A stretch of 64,000 nucleotides of DNA from Papaver somniferum (lineage: Eukaryota > Streptophyta > Magnoliopsida > Ranunculales > Papaveraceae), in NCBI RefSeq assembly GCF_003573695.1, contig NC_039362.1, positions 11,476,489-11,540,488 of the forward strand, read 5' to 3'. How positions within the stretch are numbered: position 1 is the first letter of the stretch; each line of letters opens with the position of its first letter. The position numbers and the translations under genes are program-made. The notes beneath the pieces are model-generated. The model did not search any database and had not been told where the DNA came from. It saw only the letters and a program-made list of their open reading frames with translations. Of this stretch, positions 46,011 to 56,505 are shown piece by piece.

Positions 46011-46749
46011 CATTATGGTGATCTCGACTCCGATAATCATCCTTGACATTCACATTTCTCCTCTCATTACTTCGGCTATGTCGACGATCATCACGAGTTT
46101 CATTATACCTGTATAGGATGGCTCGCTCTTGGTGATGGTACGCTCTTCCATTTTCCGAACGAGGGATGGCTGCTTCTTCTTCTTCCCTGCTTTTCTCCAG
46201 CACGACCCTAAGTCGTTTGTTCTCTCTTTCGAGTTCTTGCAATCGCTCCCGTACTGTTAAGTCAATAGGTGTCACCTGCTGGGTGTTAATCTGTGTAACC
46301 CGTGGGTTATTAATTTGTGTCGCAGGTGGAACATTGTCTTGTACCGCTGGCGGAACGTTATCCTGTGAAGCAGACCGGACGTTAGCATGCCCAACCGGCA
46401 GATCGTTAACCCGATAACGTACTCCTTCATTAACAATATCATTCTGTCGTTGTTCACGAATGCTTGGGTGTTGGCTTTGTACACCATCTTGAAGATGGAA
46501 GCTTCTACTCGCGCAAGGAGGTGGTGATCTACGAACATTGCTTCCTCTAAACCTTGGAAAAGATCTCTCAGATCGATATCGAGAAGAAGATGCCGATGAC
46601 GACATCGAAGTCTCTCTCCCTTCCCTTTCATCATAGTTTCCTTGAACTACATCACTTCTAAAAGTTCGAGGGTTTGCCTGGTGATTCGACCCGTTTATGG
46701 TTTGCACATCTACGTCCATCTCCGAGTGATTTACTCCCGATGTACTCAT
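46011..46749 (-). pseudogene. Gypsy element Y gag, 5' part, truncated
   Basis: The minus frame starts most credibly at the ATG at 46749 (MSTSGVNHSEMDVDVQTING); an upstream in-frame ATG at 46857 lies in the leader. The product is Arg/Ser-rich (SMSSSASSSRYRSERSF), has four PPAxQ/RVTQI-type repeats (DNVPPAVQDNVPPAT), then a coiled coil (RERLQELERENKRLRVVLEK) and an Arg-rich RRHSRSNERRNVNVKDDYR. This fits the low-complexity N-terminus of a plant Gypsy gag. At about 46010 the frame enters LINE sequence, and the gag core and knuckle are not found in the window. Confidence 0.6.
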
Positions 46750-46849
46750 TTGTTTCACTTTCCTTTTGACCTTTTCTGTTAACAACTTTGGCCGGATTTT
46801 CAAATACTTTCCGAACTGCAACTCTTCTTTTGGAAACGTAGTGAAGCTT

Positions 46850-47205
46850 TTCTGCAACTTTCTGAAGGGTTGTGTATTTTCCGCAACTTTCAGAAAAGTT
46901 GTGATCTTTCTGCGATTTTCTTAAAAGTTTTTATCTTTCTGCAATTTTATAAAAAAATTTGATCTTTATGCAACTTTCTGAAAAGTTTTGATCTTTCTGC
47001 AGTTTTTTTAAAAGTTTTGATCTTTCTGCAACTTTCTGAAAAGTTTCGATCTTTCTGCAACTTTCTGAAAAGTTTCGATCTTTCTGAAAAGTTTCGATCT
47101 TTCTGCAACTTTCTGAAAAATTTCGACCTTTCTGCAACTTTCTGAAACATTTCGATCTTTCTGCAACTTTCTGAAAAGTCTTGATTTTTCTGCAACTTTT
47201 CTGTT
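46850..47205 (-). repeat. 30-bp minisatellite in leader of element Y
   Basis: About eleven units of gatctttctgcaactttctg plus aaaagttt (plus strand) lie between primer-binding site and gag. The unit length is 30 bp with a few 15- to 18-bp deletions. Being a multiple of three it stays open on the minus strand in all three frames, giving ten-residue repeats such as KVAERSKLFR or ESCRKIETFQ. No function known; probably leader RNA rather than protein. Confidence 0.88.
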
Positions 47206-47257
47206 CACAAGGAACAACTTCTATTACTTGGAGAACACGACCTTTTCTTGTCGTTCC

Positions 47258-47275
47258 CCTTAGTCGGCGCCAAAA
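47258..47275 (-). promoter_or_regulatory. Primer-binding site of Gypsy element Y
   Basis: The minus strand reads ttttggcgccgactaagggg. The (t)tggcgccg start followed by a purine-rich G run is the usual primer-binding-site context of Athila/Tat-type Gypsy elements. It fixes the orientation (minus) and the LTR end at about 47282. Confidence 0.7.
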
Positions 47276-47281
47276 GATGTT

Positions 47282-48006
47282 GGTGCAAAAATTGATCACT
47301 TCAACAATCTTCGAGATGCTTGTGAGTTGATCCAATCGCTATCGTTGATGATGAATCTCGAAAGAGTTGTTGAAAAGAGGTGGGGATACCTGCAAAAATA
47401 CTCCGATGCTAAAATCAAAGGATGTTCTATGCAAGTGTATTATGGTGAAAATAATAGAACTCTCTACCTTTTGAGTTGAGATTTAGCCTCTCTATATATA
47501 GGCAGAAAATAGATGTAGCTTTAGGGTTTTTATAGTTATCCGAATAACTTCCCTCATCTGTATAAATCCCAAATAACAACCAGATTCATGATAAAATCTA
47601 ATATTTATCATAATCCTCACTTATCCTAAATAATTATTATCTTGAATAATAATTATTTCTACTTAAGATAATTATCCTATTTCTATCAGGATTTATCTTA
47701 AATAATATTCTATAATAATTATTCCATCAAAATCTTAACCTCTTTTATTAAATCTTTCTACTCATGGACCTTTGGGCTTCAATAATAAGCCAAGTGGGTT
47801 TCACTCATAAGCCGATTTGGGCTTCCATATTAAGCCAGGTTGGTTTCCATAATAAACTCTCTGGTTTCCATAATAACCCAAATCCAGGATTCCACAATAA
47901 GACTTGTGGGTTTCCAAAACAAACCCACCGGTTTTTCTGATAAACCGGTCGGTTTCCATAATAAACCAGATTTAGGCTTCCATTATAAGCCTCATGTGAC
48001 ACACAC
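47282..48006 (-). repeat. 5' LTR of Gypsy element Y
   Basis: About 725 bp from a probable TGTGTGTCACATGAGG start (near 48006, minus strand) to the primer-binding site. It has a TATA box (ctatatatag, about 47493-47502) and a string of GGTTTCCATAATAAACC-type imperfect palindromes at 47775-47990. The start is approximate because no partner LTR is in the window. Confidence 0.6.
47775..47990. repeat. Short-palindrome cluster in LTR Y
   Basis: About ten units of gg(g/t)ttccataataa(a)cc or gcttccat(a/t)ttaagcc occur at 15-30 bp spacing. Each has inverted ends (ggtt..aacc or ggctt..aagcc). They lie in U3, upstream of the TATA box. Confidence 0.7.
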
Positions 48007-49984
48007 ATACACTATTTAAATAGGGTACAAACACTTGGGATCCTCCGCGGCCTCGTAAAGTGTTGAAGGCGTCTTCTAGACAGAGAGGTGATGATATTCT
48101 TACGTTGCACCCTTGAAGAGTAGATGACCTTGTTGTGGGTACGGCTTTTGGTTGACTGTGTCTTCTGAGCGTTGACAGTGAAGGGATTCCGTGTATATCC
48201 TCAGTCCTCAAGTATGGTTTATATGTTTCCATCTTTTTATTAATTGCTGTTGTGGTGAAGCTCTGGCTGGTATCAACAAATGAGCGACAACAGTTCTTGG
48301 TAGGAGATGTAATCAGAAGAGACTACATTGTCGTGGTAACAAAGTAGGTTGGCTGGAATTGTATGGGATTCCGTGGAAGTGAAAGGATTGGCTGGATGCG
48401 TAAGCGAGCAAACTGTCCATGCTCACGAGTTTTGGCGAGATGGATTAAAAGGTGGCCATGACTACGAAGATTGGCTGGCTGTGACCATGATCCTTGACAT
48501 GGGGAGCGTGGTGGTACGACCCTTTGCAGGAAGAAGCGGTGTTGAAGCAGCTTCGACTCTTGGAGAGGATGTCGAAACTTAAGAAGACAAACGCTAAAGC
48601 TTTGACTTCGGATACTATAGCATCTTATGGAGAGAATTCTGAAGCGGAGCGGCTGCTCGAGCGAGCGTTGAAGCGAAGCAGCTGTCTGGCGAACGCTGAA
48701 GCGGAGCGTAATCAGTGGGCTGTCAAACTGGACACTCTTCAGGTGAATAATGGTGGAGTCCCAGTTCCATCTATCAACCGTGATTTCCAGGAGACGTTGG
48801 GGTTTGGGAACGACTTCTCTGGTTGGAAACGGCTGCTTCCCTGGTGCGGTGCGGTTGAGGGTTGCGAATATGTCTTGACGTTGTGCCTTGGGGAAACATA
48901 GAATCTCACATAAATGTTTCATCATGGACCGCACGGTTTTGTGGGGCGAAGTCCCCAGAAATCATGCGTCTCTTGAAAGGAAGAGAATCTTCGTGAACCC
49001 AGGGGGTTTGCTGATTTTCCTTGCTTCGATTTTGGAGAAGTCGTTCCTGATCTTTACGTGTGATGAAATCGGATTGCTGATTCCCTACGGGGCATTCAAA
49101 TGCAACGCTAGAAGGATGCAATCTGCCAGCGCAGGGACGATACAAGATGTTGTAAAGATGCAAGTTGCTGTAAAGATGCAAGATGTTGTAAAGATGTAAG
49201 TTGCTGTAAGATGCAAGCTGCTGTAAAGATGCAAGATGCAAGCTGTTGTAAAGATGAAAGATGTCGGCGCTGGAAAGATTTAAGCTGCCGGTATCGGAAG
49301 GACGCAAGATGTCAGCACTGGAAGGCGCAAGTTGCCAGTGCTGGAAGGACGCAAGTTGTCGGCGCGCGGGAAAAGATGCAAGCTATCGGTATCGGAAGGA
49401 CGCAAGCTGCCAGCGCTGGAAGACGCAAGTGGCCGGTGCTGGAAGGACGCAAGCTTCCGGCGCGCTGGAAAATATGCAAGTTGCTGGCCCTGGGAAGATG
49501 CCAGTTGTTAGCGCTGGATCTTGTTGGAACGATCGCTGGCTTGGCATGGACGTTGGCTTGGCAAGGCGCTGGCTTGGCGTGGGCGATGGTTCCAGCGTGG
49601 GTGCTGTCTTGGCGTGGCGCGGTAGCAGTAAAGTGGTCCAGCATATTTCAGGTATGTACTCCAGTGTTTCGTGTGTTGGTGCAAACCTCGGTTTCCGGGA
49701 TCTCCTGATGAAAAAGGGATCCTCCGTGTCTAAGATCGAGTTTTTTGGGAAGCACCGCCGTGATTGTGGAAAGTCCCCAGTCGTTTTGAGTCACTTGATG
49801 ACTGGATCGTTTGCTTTCGATTTCTGTGAAGTCCCCAGCCATCTCTTGCGGTTTGCGACTGGTAACTAGGTTGTCTGGTGGTCGCGTTGTAGATCCCTAA
49901 GCAAGCCTCTTGCTTCTGCCGTCCTAATTTCTGGAACGAAGTATGAGATCGAGGATTGAAACTGATATTGTAACCGAAAGATCA
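48007..49984 (-). mobile_element. Leader region of Gypsy element X with minisatellites
   Basis: Sequence following the X primer-binding site on the minus strand and cut by element Y. Overlapping frames on both strands (48323-48934 minus; 48349-48901 plus) show no domain. From 49130 to 49520 there are arrays of aagatgcaagttgctgt-type 15-17 bp units, then ggaaggacgcaagctgcc-type units of about 24 or 48 bp. No gag is seen before the Y insertion. Confidence 0.45.
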
Positions 49985-50004
49985 ATCTCCCACTGTGGTC
50001 GCCA
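49985..50004 (-). promoter_or_regulatory. Primer-binding site of Gypsy element X
   Basis: The minus strand reads ttggcgaccacagtgggaga directly after the LTR end aaaca-at. The tggcgac..c...tggg form is similar to primer-binding sites of Tat/Ogre elements. It sets the orientation of LTR X. Confidence 0.7.
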
Positions 50005-50769
50005 ATTGTTTATGGGTGAAAATTGTTTCTGCCGATTTTGGTAATTCTGGTAGGTGAGTGAGAAACAGATCTAAACCCTAAAAAAAAGTACTGCACGTGA
50101 GTACTTTAGATTCGAGAGATCAATCTGTACAACTCCGGCATAAACCAAGAAATGGCCGTTCCGGATTTGCTTCGGTCACAAAGAGGAGGAGAAGGGATGG
50201 TTTAGGGAGGGAAGCAAAGAGAGTGTTGAGACCAGAACAATTCTGGAAGAGTATTACTTGACTTGTATCAGAAGGTGAAAGCTTTTGCGAAAGCTAGCAA
50301 AGTTTCCTTTCTGAGTATTGTATTTCTTCTGACCAAAAACTTGTTGTCTTGGTGGAAATAGGTAAGACCTATTTATACAAGTCTAAGTGAAACGTACTCT
50401 AGCCTCGTAAGAAAAAGAAACGAATGAGTTAAATGGGAAGAGGTGGTAACGCCTGGTATTGATGGAATTGATGTTCCATAATGAAAGAGCGTTTCACCAT
50501 TACTTCATGCATTTACTAACCGTTTTATCCTTAACACACTGTTTTGAAACGGGCATTTGTGTATGCCACACGCTGTAAACCGCCAAACCAAAACCCTAAA
50601 GAGCATCCCCAAGTTTGTGGAATGTATTGATGTCTTGAGTGTTTTCGTGGAAAACGTGTACCATGCCGCTGATGTTTGATAAGTTGAGCTTGAGAGATGT
50701 TCCGGCTCAGTGCCGACCATCGACGGTCGAGATTTTGCATCTTGAGAGGAATCGTGGCCTTTGATGTAG

Positions 50770-51211
50770 GCGCGACATGCCAAAGTGCAAGGGTCGCATG
50801 GCATGTGCCAATGGCTTGTCTGGAATTCCTTGGATGTAGGTTGTGCATCGGGTGCAGGTGGCAATGCCAAAATGCAAGTGTTGCATGGCATGTACCAATG
50901 GCACGCGTAGCGGCTTGGGACCTAGGTTTGCACGGCTTGGCATGCTAGGTTGCAAGGGTCGCTTGGCATGTGTCAATGGCGCGTGTGGCGGCTTGGCACT
51001 AGGTTTGCACGGCTTGGCATGCTAGGTTGCAAGCGTCGCTTGGCATGTGCCAATGGCGCGTATGGCGGCTTGTCCCTAGGTTTGCACGGCTAGGCATGCT
51101 AGGTCGCAAGCGTCGCTTGGCATGTGCAAATGGTGCGTGTGGCGGCTTGGCTCTAGGTTTGCACAACTTGGCATGCTAGGTCGCAAGCGTCGCTTGGCAT
51201 GTGCCAATGGC
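50770..51211. repeat. 77-bp tandem array in LTR X copy 2
   Basis: Units of about 77 bp contain aggtttgcacggcttggcat, gctaggt(t/c)gcaag and cgcttggcatgtgccaatgg. The last three or four are nearly identical, earlier ones degrade leftwards. The array runs into the N gap, so its true length is unknown. Several long reading frames appear here in both strands only because the unit lacks stops. Confidence 0.88.
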
Positions 51212-51795
51212 NNNNNNNNNNNNNNNNNNNNNNNNNNNNNNNNNNNNNNNNNNNNNNNNNNNNNNNNNNNNNNNNNNNNNNNNNNNNNNNNNNNNNNNNN
51301 NNNNNNNNNNNNNNNNNNNNNNNNNNNNNNNNNNNNNNNNNNNNNNNNNNNNNNNNNNNNNNNNNNNNNNNNNNNNNNNNNNNNNNNNNNNNNNNNNNNN
51401 NNNNNNNNNNNNNNNNNNNNNNNNNNNNNNNNNNNNNNNNNNNNNNNNNNNNNNNNNNNNNNNNNNNNNNNNNNNNNNNNNNNNNNNNNNNNNNNNNNNN
51501 NNNNNNNNNNNNNNNNNNNNNNNNNNNNNNNNNNNNNNNNNNNNNNNNNNNNNNNNNNNNNNNNNNNNNNNNNNNNNNNNNNNNNNNNNNNNNNNNNNNN
51601 NNNNNNNNNNNNNNNNNNNNNNNNNNNNNNNNNNNNNNNNNNNNNNNNNNNNNNNNNNNNNNNNNNNNNNNNNNNNNNNNNNNNNNNNNNNNNNNNNNNN
51701 NNNNNNNNNNNNNNNNNNNNNNNNNNNNNNNNNNNNNNNNNNNNNNNNNNNNNNNNNNNNNNNNNNNNNNNNNNNNNNNNNNNNNNNNNNNNNNN
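51212..51795. other. Assembly gap (584 N)
   Basis: It lies between two tandem arrays, so unresolved repeat copy number is the likely cause. Confidence 0.95.
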
Positions 51796-52045
51796 GGTTG
51801 CCATGATGCGCAACGATCATACGGCTTTGGTTTTGGCATGGTTTCCATGATGCGCAGCGATCGTGCGGCTTGGTTTTGGCATGGTTTTCATGATGCGCAG
51901 CGATCGTGCGGGTTGGTTTTGGCATAGTTGCAATGATGCGCAGCGATCGTGCGGCTTGGTTTTGGCATGGTTTTCATGATGCGCAACGATTGTGCGGCTT
52001 TGGTTTTGGCATAGTTGCCATGATGCGCAGCGATTGTGCGGCTTA
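51796..52045. repeat. 44-bp tandem array in LTR X copy 2
   Basis: Six units of catgatgcgcagcgatcgtgc plus ggcttggttttggcat, 43-44 bp each, with the palindrome-like gcgatcgt core in most. It begins at the gap edge. Confidence 0.88.
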
Positions 52046-52213
52046 GGATTTTGTGTGTCGAAACCCTAGTTTAGCAGTTGAAAAAAGATAACCTGGTAAT
52101 TTTTTACATAAGTGCATTAAATGTTCTAATAAATGTGTTTGGCGTCACCGGTGACGTCATGCTATGCATAAGGTTTTACGATTTTACCCCTTGTCTAAAA
52201 ACCACCATCAACA

Positions 52214-54011
52214 ACTACGTACTTGATTCCCTTAGCTGACCCACAACTAAGAGTTGCTACTACCCAAATTCGAAGACTTTAATAAACAAATTTGTATCAC
52301 ACAAAAAAGTCTACGGTAATAGATAAATCCGTCTCCCACGAATATACCTACGAGTTTTGTTCCGTCTTTTGATAAATCAAGGTGAATAGGAATCAATTGA
52401 TAAACCGAATTTATATTCCTGAAGAACAACCTAGTATTATCAATCACCTCACAATAATCTTAATCGACGCAGCGAAAAAAATATTGTGGAATCACAAACG
52501 ATGAGACGAAGTGTTTGTGATTACTTTTCTATCTTGCCTATTGGAGATATAAATCTCAAGCCAATTATTATAATTGTACTCGTAACGATTGAAACAGCAA
52601 GATCAGATCACGCAACTATAGAGAAAATAGCTGGGCCTGGCTTCACAATCTAATGAAGTCTTCAAGTCGTTAACCTACGGGGTCTCGGTAGAAACCTAAG
52701 GTTAAATGAGAATCGATTCTAGTTTATGCAACTAGTATCACAAAGGAGGTGTGGGGATTACCTTTCCCAGTTGCTAATATAGTCTTCAAATCAGGGTTTG
52801 CAATCTAAGTTACCTTGGTAACAAAGCATTCAATATTCACCGTTAGATGAAAACCTGATTAGATTCAAGCTAATATCTTTCAACCGTTAGATCGAACTTA
52901 GCTTGTTATACACAAATGAAATGCACGTCCATTTAGGTTTGTGTAACCGTACCCAAACGTGTACACTTAGTTGGTTCAACAGTAGTTAACCAAATGGTCA
53001 GCCATATGAGCACTTTCATATCAACCTTATTCATCTTCGCCATAACTAGTTCAAATGACTCAAAAGAACTAGTTATAGAGTTTTTCAATTGCTTAGATCT
53101 CATAGAAGTATATAAGACACAATTGAAGCAAAAACAATTTTGATTCACTCGAATCGATTCATGAACATTATTGTCACGATTTGCAAATATGCATTCCTTA
53201 GTTTATATATGTCTTAGTTCATGAATAAACCGTTTTTAGAAAATTACCCACTTAAGTATGCATACCGGTACGCATACTTAAGTACCCGGCTTAAGTTTGT
53301 TTTCATTTCACAAACTCTAGCAGAAATTCACGGGATGTGAACTTTCGGCAGTATGCGTACGGGTACGTGGACTTTAGTTCTGGTTATCCTGAGCAGCAAA
53401 GTACGCATACTTTGGTTCAAGGATTATGGACTTACACATGTATGAGTTCACATACAATGTTTATATCCGTTCAAGGATATTATTCTAAACTCTCATCTCA
53501 ATCATTGAAACATTCTTAGAGGATTTTAGATAGAGGTTATTCACACACTATTTTTCATCAAAGCAATTTTCAAGATATTGAAATAACCAGCATGACTTTC
53601 GTCACTTGTAAAGATGAACTTGGCCAAAGCGAAATCTTAACAACACATATTTCGAGAAATAGATAAGCGAGATGAACTCGGCTCGAAATATCAAATGTGT
53701 ATAATCGAAGTCTATATAGCAATACGACTTTTTATCAAGATAGAAGATAGACTAGGTATACTTTTGAGTGATAGATAAGTTCAAGTCTCTATATACCTTT
53801 TAGTCGATGAAGATCCACCAGTTCCTTGAGTAGTTCTTCGTCTTCGCATGATGAACGATGTGGAGTCTAGAGATCAACTACACTTTCTATCCTAGTCTGA
53901 GACTTAGCTATAAGTAGACTAGAAATCAAGACTTATAGTTCTGATCACTAATATTGACAAACATGCTTCAGATAGCAAAGCATGCGAGTTCGACCGAGCA
54001 GTGCTCTAACA
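52214..54011 (-). repeat. Type-2 LTR E, reverse orientation, cut by LTR X
   Basis: On the minus strand it starts TGTTAGAGCACTGCTCGG at 54011 and follows the type-2 LTRs (tcttgatttctagtctact, cttagttgtgggt) until gggaatcaagtacgtag at 52214. There it meets the TG end of LTR X. The last 500-odd bp of the LTR lie beyond X, outside view. It is more diverged than A-D, and its U3 has pairs of gtacgcatact in place of the tccgcgaact motif. Confidence 0.85.
53251..53282. repeat. 32-bp palindrome in LTR E
   Basis: cttaagtatgc-ataccggta-cgcatacttaag has 15 of 16 arm positions complementary. A further gtatgcgtacgggtacg lies 60 bp on and gtacgcatac 120 bp on, so the half-site is repeated in this U3. Confidence 0.9.
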
Positions 54012-55010
54012 ATCTCCCCCTTTGTCAATTTTAGTGACAAAACTAACAATACATATGGAATACAAAATAAATAAAATTTGCAGCTTATCTTCCACATGCA
54101 TGATCTCCTTGGTTCTTCAACATTACTCGAAATATTCGTCACTTCCAAGTACTCCAATGATTCCAAAGGTTGTAAGTTCAGCATCATCGTTGTTGAAGTT
54201 CCGTATCCATAACAATGAGAAAACAAAAGCTCTCAATCATTGTTACACAGTGTCATAGTATTATTACACAACATCAAAGTTCAATTGTATCCCAACTTCG
54301 ACAACAATACTATGGTGATATGTATCACTCCCCCTTAGTCAATACTTCATCTCACATGAAAACCACTCCCCCTTACATAATGATCCGAAAACCATATGTA
54401 TTTGTAGTGTGAACTACACATTAATTCTCTCCCTTTTTGTCAATAAAATTGGCAAAGGTACGAAAACTAGTGGGATCCTAATGAAATTTCCATAGAGACA
54501 CTTCATGACCAAAAGAAAGCGCATATCAACTTTTTAGATGCAATCATATAGCCTAAGCTCAATGCATTCATCAAGGAGTTTATAAAGATATAAGATCACC
54601 CATAAAATATTCCACAACCGCACTCCCCACAAAGATTTGGCAATTAAGCACAAGTTCAATTAAGAACTCTCCCCCATAAAATGTCATTCCCGAAAGAACA
54701 ACAAGAGCGACCTTACTCTCACAAGAAAATAATGATTTCTTTGGACAAAACAAATCACATAAGAATATGAATTTGTATCCAAAAATCTCAATTGAATTAA
54801 CCACAAGTAAACCCATGATTAATTCAAACGGAGTACTCAACTAAATTAATCACAGGATAATCTATGATTAATTTAATTGAAAATGCTCAACATAAGGGAA
54901 CTTACGGAGCCACACAGTATATACATAAAAATATGGATCAGGGAAGATCAATACTGCGGAATAAAAAAAGATTCATTCTATCTTTCATCAGTATTTGCAC
55001 AATGACATAT
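54012..55010 (-). mobile_element. Type-2 element 3' region, reverse orientation, truncated
   Basis: aatctccccctttgtcaattt (54011 up) is the polypurine tract read in reverse. Beyond it come actcccccttagtc, actcccccttaca and ctctccctttttgtcaat, the G-run blocks of the type-2 3' region, in reverse order to 13433 downwards. The similarity fades near 55010. No coding sequence remains. Confidence 0.75.
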
Positions 55011-55786
55011 ACTCACCAGAAAATCTTGCTCTACCTCCTATAATCCAAGCTCGGAAGGTGAGATTCTTAGTTTACGATTGTTAGTTTTTGGGAATATTTA
55101 TTGATTTCTGATATTTGGTCCTAGATGTGTGATTCTGTTATATTTCTGGTGTAGGTATTTTTTTCCTGTAAAGTTTATTTTACCATCTTTACCTAATCAC
55201 CACCGACAATAACTCCAACAAAAGAGATCTGAAGGTAATGGATCTAATGATTTAACTATTTGTCATTAGGACGATTACACAAATTGAATTCGGATCCGGT
55301 TGTTTTAATTCTTCCCAACAAGTTGAAGTCGGTTTTCAGTTGACAAGATAACACTATACCCATTTCTGGAGTTAACGACATTATGTAGAGTAGTTTCATA
55401 AATTTTAAATGAACCTGTGCAGATAGGAACCAGTTCCGGATGTTTCAACATGCTTGATCCATTCAGTGATAAGTTTATTCAGAATGTTATGAGGTAGATG
55501 ATAAACCCATGATTTTGTGATTACGCATTAAAATCGTCTTTGTCATCATGAAAGTTGTTCGGAAAGAATGATAGAGGCACTGATCACTAAAAAAAAAGGA
55601 AAGAATGACAGAGGAATTACCTAATATATAAGCTTATTAGGTAATTTTGTTGACTAAATCTCAATAAATTGTGTTTGACATTTTTCTAATTTTCTTTGTG
55701 AAGCCGGCATAGTTTAGAATTTTACCTGATAAGTTGTGACAAGGAAAAAATTTTGAACAACGAGATAATCTTATATCATCATGTTT
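55011..55786. other. Unassigned stretch, no gene seen
   Basis: No open frame above 60 codons with a motif and no repeat partner in the window. It may be the flank of the Copia fragment that follows. Confidence 0.35.
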
Positions 55787-55866
55787 GCTCAATACCTCAT
55801 AATAGAAAGGATTTTCTGTTTACCTACAGACTACTTGGAAAATCCTTCTATTATGAAGTCTTGAGC
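55787..55866 (+). other. 80-nt near-perfect hairpin (inverted repeat)
   Basis: Left arm 55787-55816 and right arm 55838-55866 pair over 29-30 positions with about two mismatches and one bulge; the loop is 21 nt (55817-55837). Complementarity stops sharply at both ends. The shape is like a short plant small-RNA precursor or the foldback of a very small inverted-repeat element. It may instead be a replication slip. No terminal target duplication is obvious. Confidence 0.85.
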
Positions 55867-55889
55867 CAATGTAACTGAGAATCTCGCCT

Positions 55890-56505
55890 CGCGACATAGG
55901 CATCTGTTTCCTGTAGGAACGTCTCGCAGAGCAATAAGACAGTTAGAGGCTGTACATTCAGACATCTACGGCCCAATGCAGACTGTATCACATGGATGTA
56001 ATCGTTATTTCCTTACTTGTATTGATGATTATGGTAGAAATTCTTGGATCTATTTTATAAAGAACAAGTCTGAAACTTTTGAATAGTTTAAGAGTTTCAT
56101 AGTTTATATTGAGAAGCAAAGTGGTAATAATATGAAGATACTTCGCACTAATATAGGGGAGAGTAAAACTCCAAAGCTTTTGGTAATTTTTGCAGAATGT
56201 ATGGAATTAGGCATCAACTTACAACCAGCTATACTCCACATCTAAACGGTGTCGCTGAAAGGAAGAATAGAACTATCGTTGAAATGGCTCGTAGTATGTT
56301 GCATTGCAAGAATTTACCAAAATTATTTTGGGAAGAGGCAGTTGCATGTGCTGGTTATATTGTGAACCGGTGTCCCACCTCAAATGTTCTTGATGTGACT
56401 CCTGAAGAAGCATGGAGTGGTTTCAAACCAGATGTTGCAGCTCTTCGTGTGTTCGAGTGTGTTACATATGCTCATGTACCAGCTGAAAAGCGACAAAAGA
56501 TTTAA
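55890..56505 (+). pseudogene. Ty1/Copia integrase fragment
   Basis: Plus-strand pieces: LEAVHSDIYGPMQT holds the first catalytic Asp (gac at 55961), then CIDDYGRNSWIYFIKNKSET; an in-frame tag at 56084-56086; LRTNIGES where LRTDNGGE is usual, so the second catalytic Asp reads Asn; a frame change near 56170; then RMYGIRHQLTTSYTPHLNGV and ERKNRTIVEMARSML with the catalytic Glu. The end PEEAWSGFKPDVAALRVFEC is the usual integrase to RT linker. It stops at 56503-56505. No LTR is seen nearby. Clearly dead: one stop, one shift and a lost active-site residue. Confidence 0.9.

Larger units (their letters stand above)
50007..52213 (-). repeat. LTR X copy 2, 5' LTR of a Gypsy element (2.2 kb with gap)
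   Basis: The minus strand starts TGTTGATGGTGG (52213) and ends ATAAACA (50007), followed by a primer-binding site. The same block occurs at 1-1551 plus 30967-31583. A TATA-like tatttataca is near 50370. The centre has a 77-bp array and a 44-bp array either side of the N gap at 51212-51795. The left and right arrays differ from those of copy 1, so array content turns over faster than the LTR ends. Confidence 0.8.

Noticed and set aside
46931..47335. 134-residue repeat protein as a host gene
   Set aside because: It begins upstream of the primer-binding site, spans it and consists of the 30-bp leader array; other frames are equally open.
48323..48934. 203-codon minus-strand frame and 135-codon plus-strand frame in the X leader
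   Set aside because: They overlap on opposite strands, lack known motifs and lie in a repeat-rich retroelement leader.
51076..51927. Several 200-250-codon frames across the N run
   Set aside because: They exist only because N is translated as X; the real parts are tandem repeats.
50770..52045. CRISPR-like regular repeats
   Set aside because: Head-to-tail units with no unique spacers, in a plant LTR; ordinary minisatellites.
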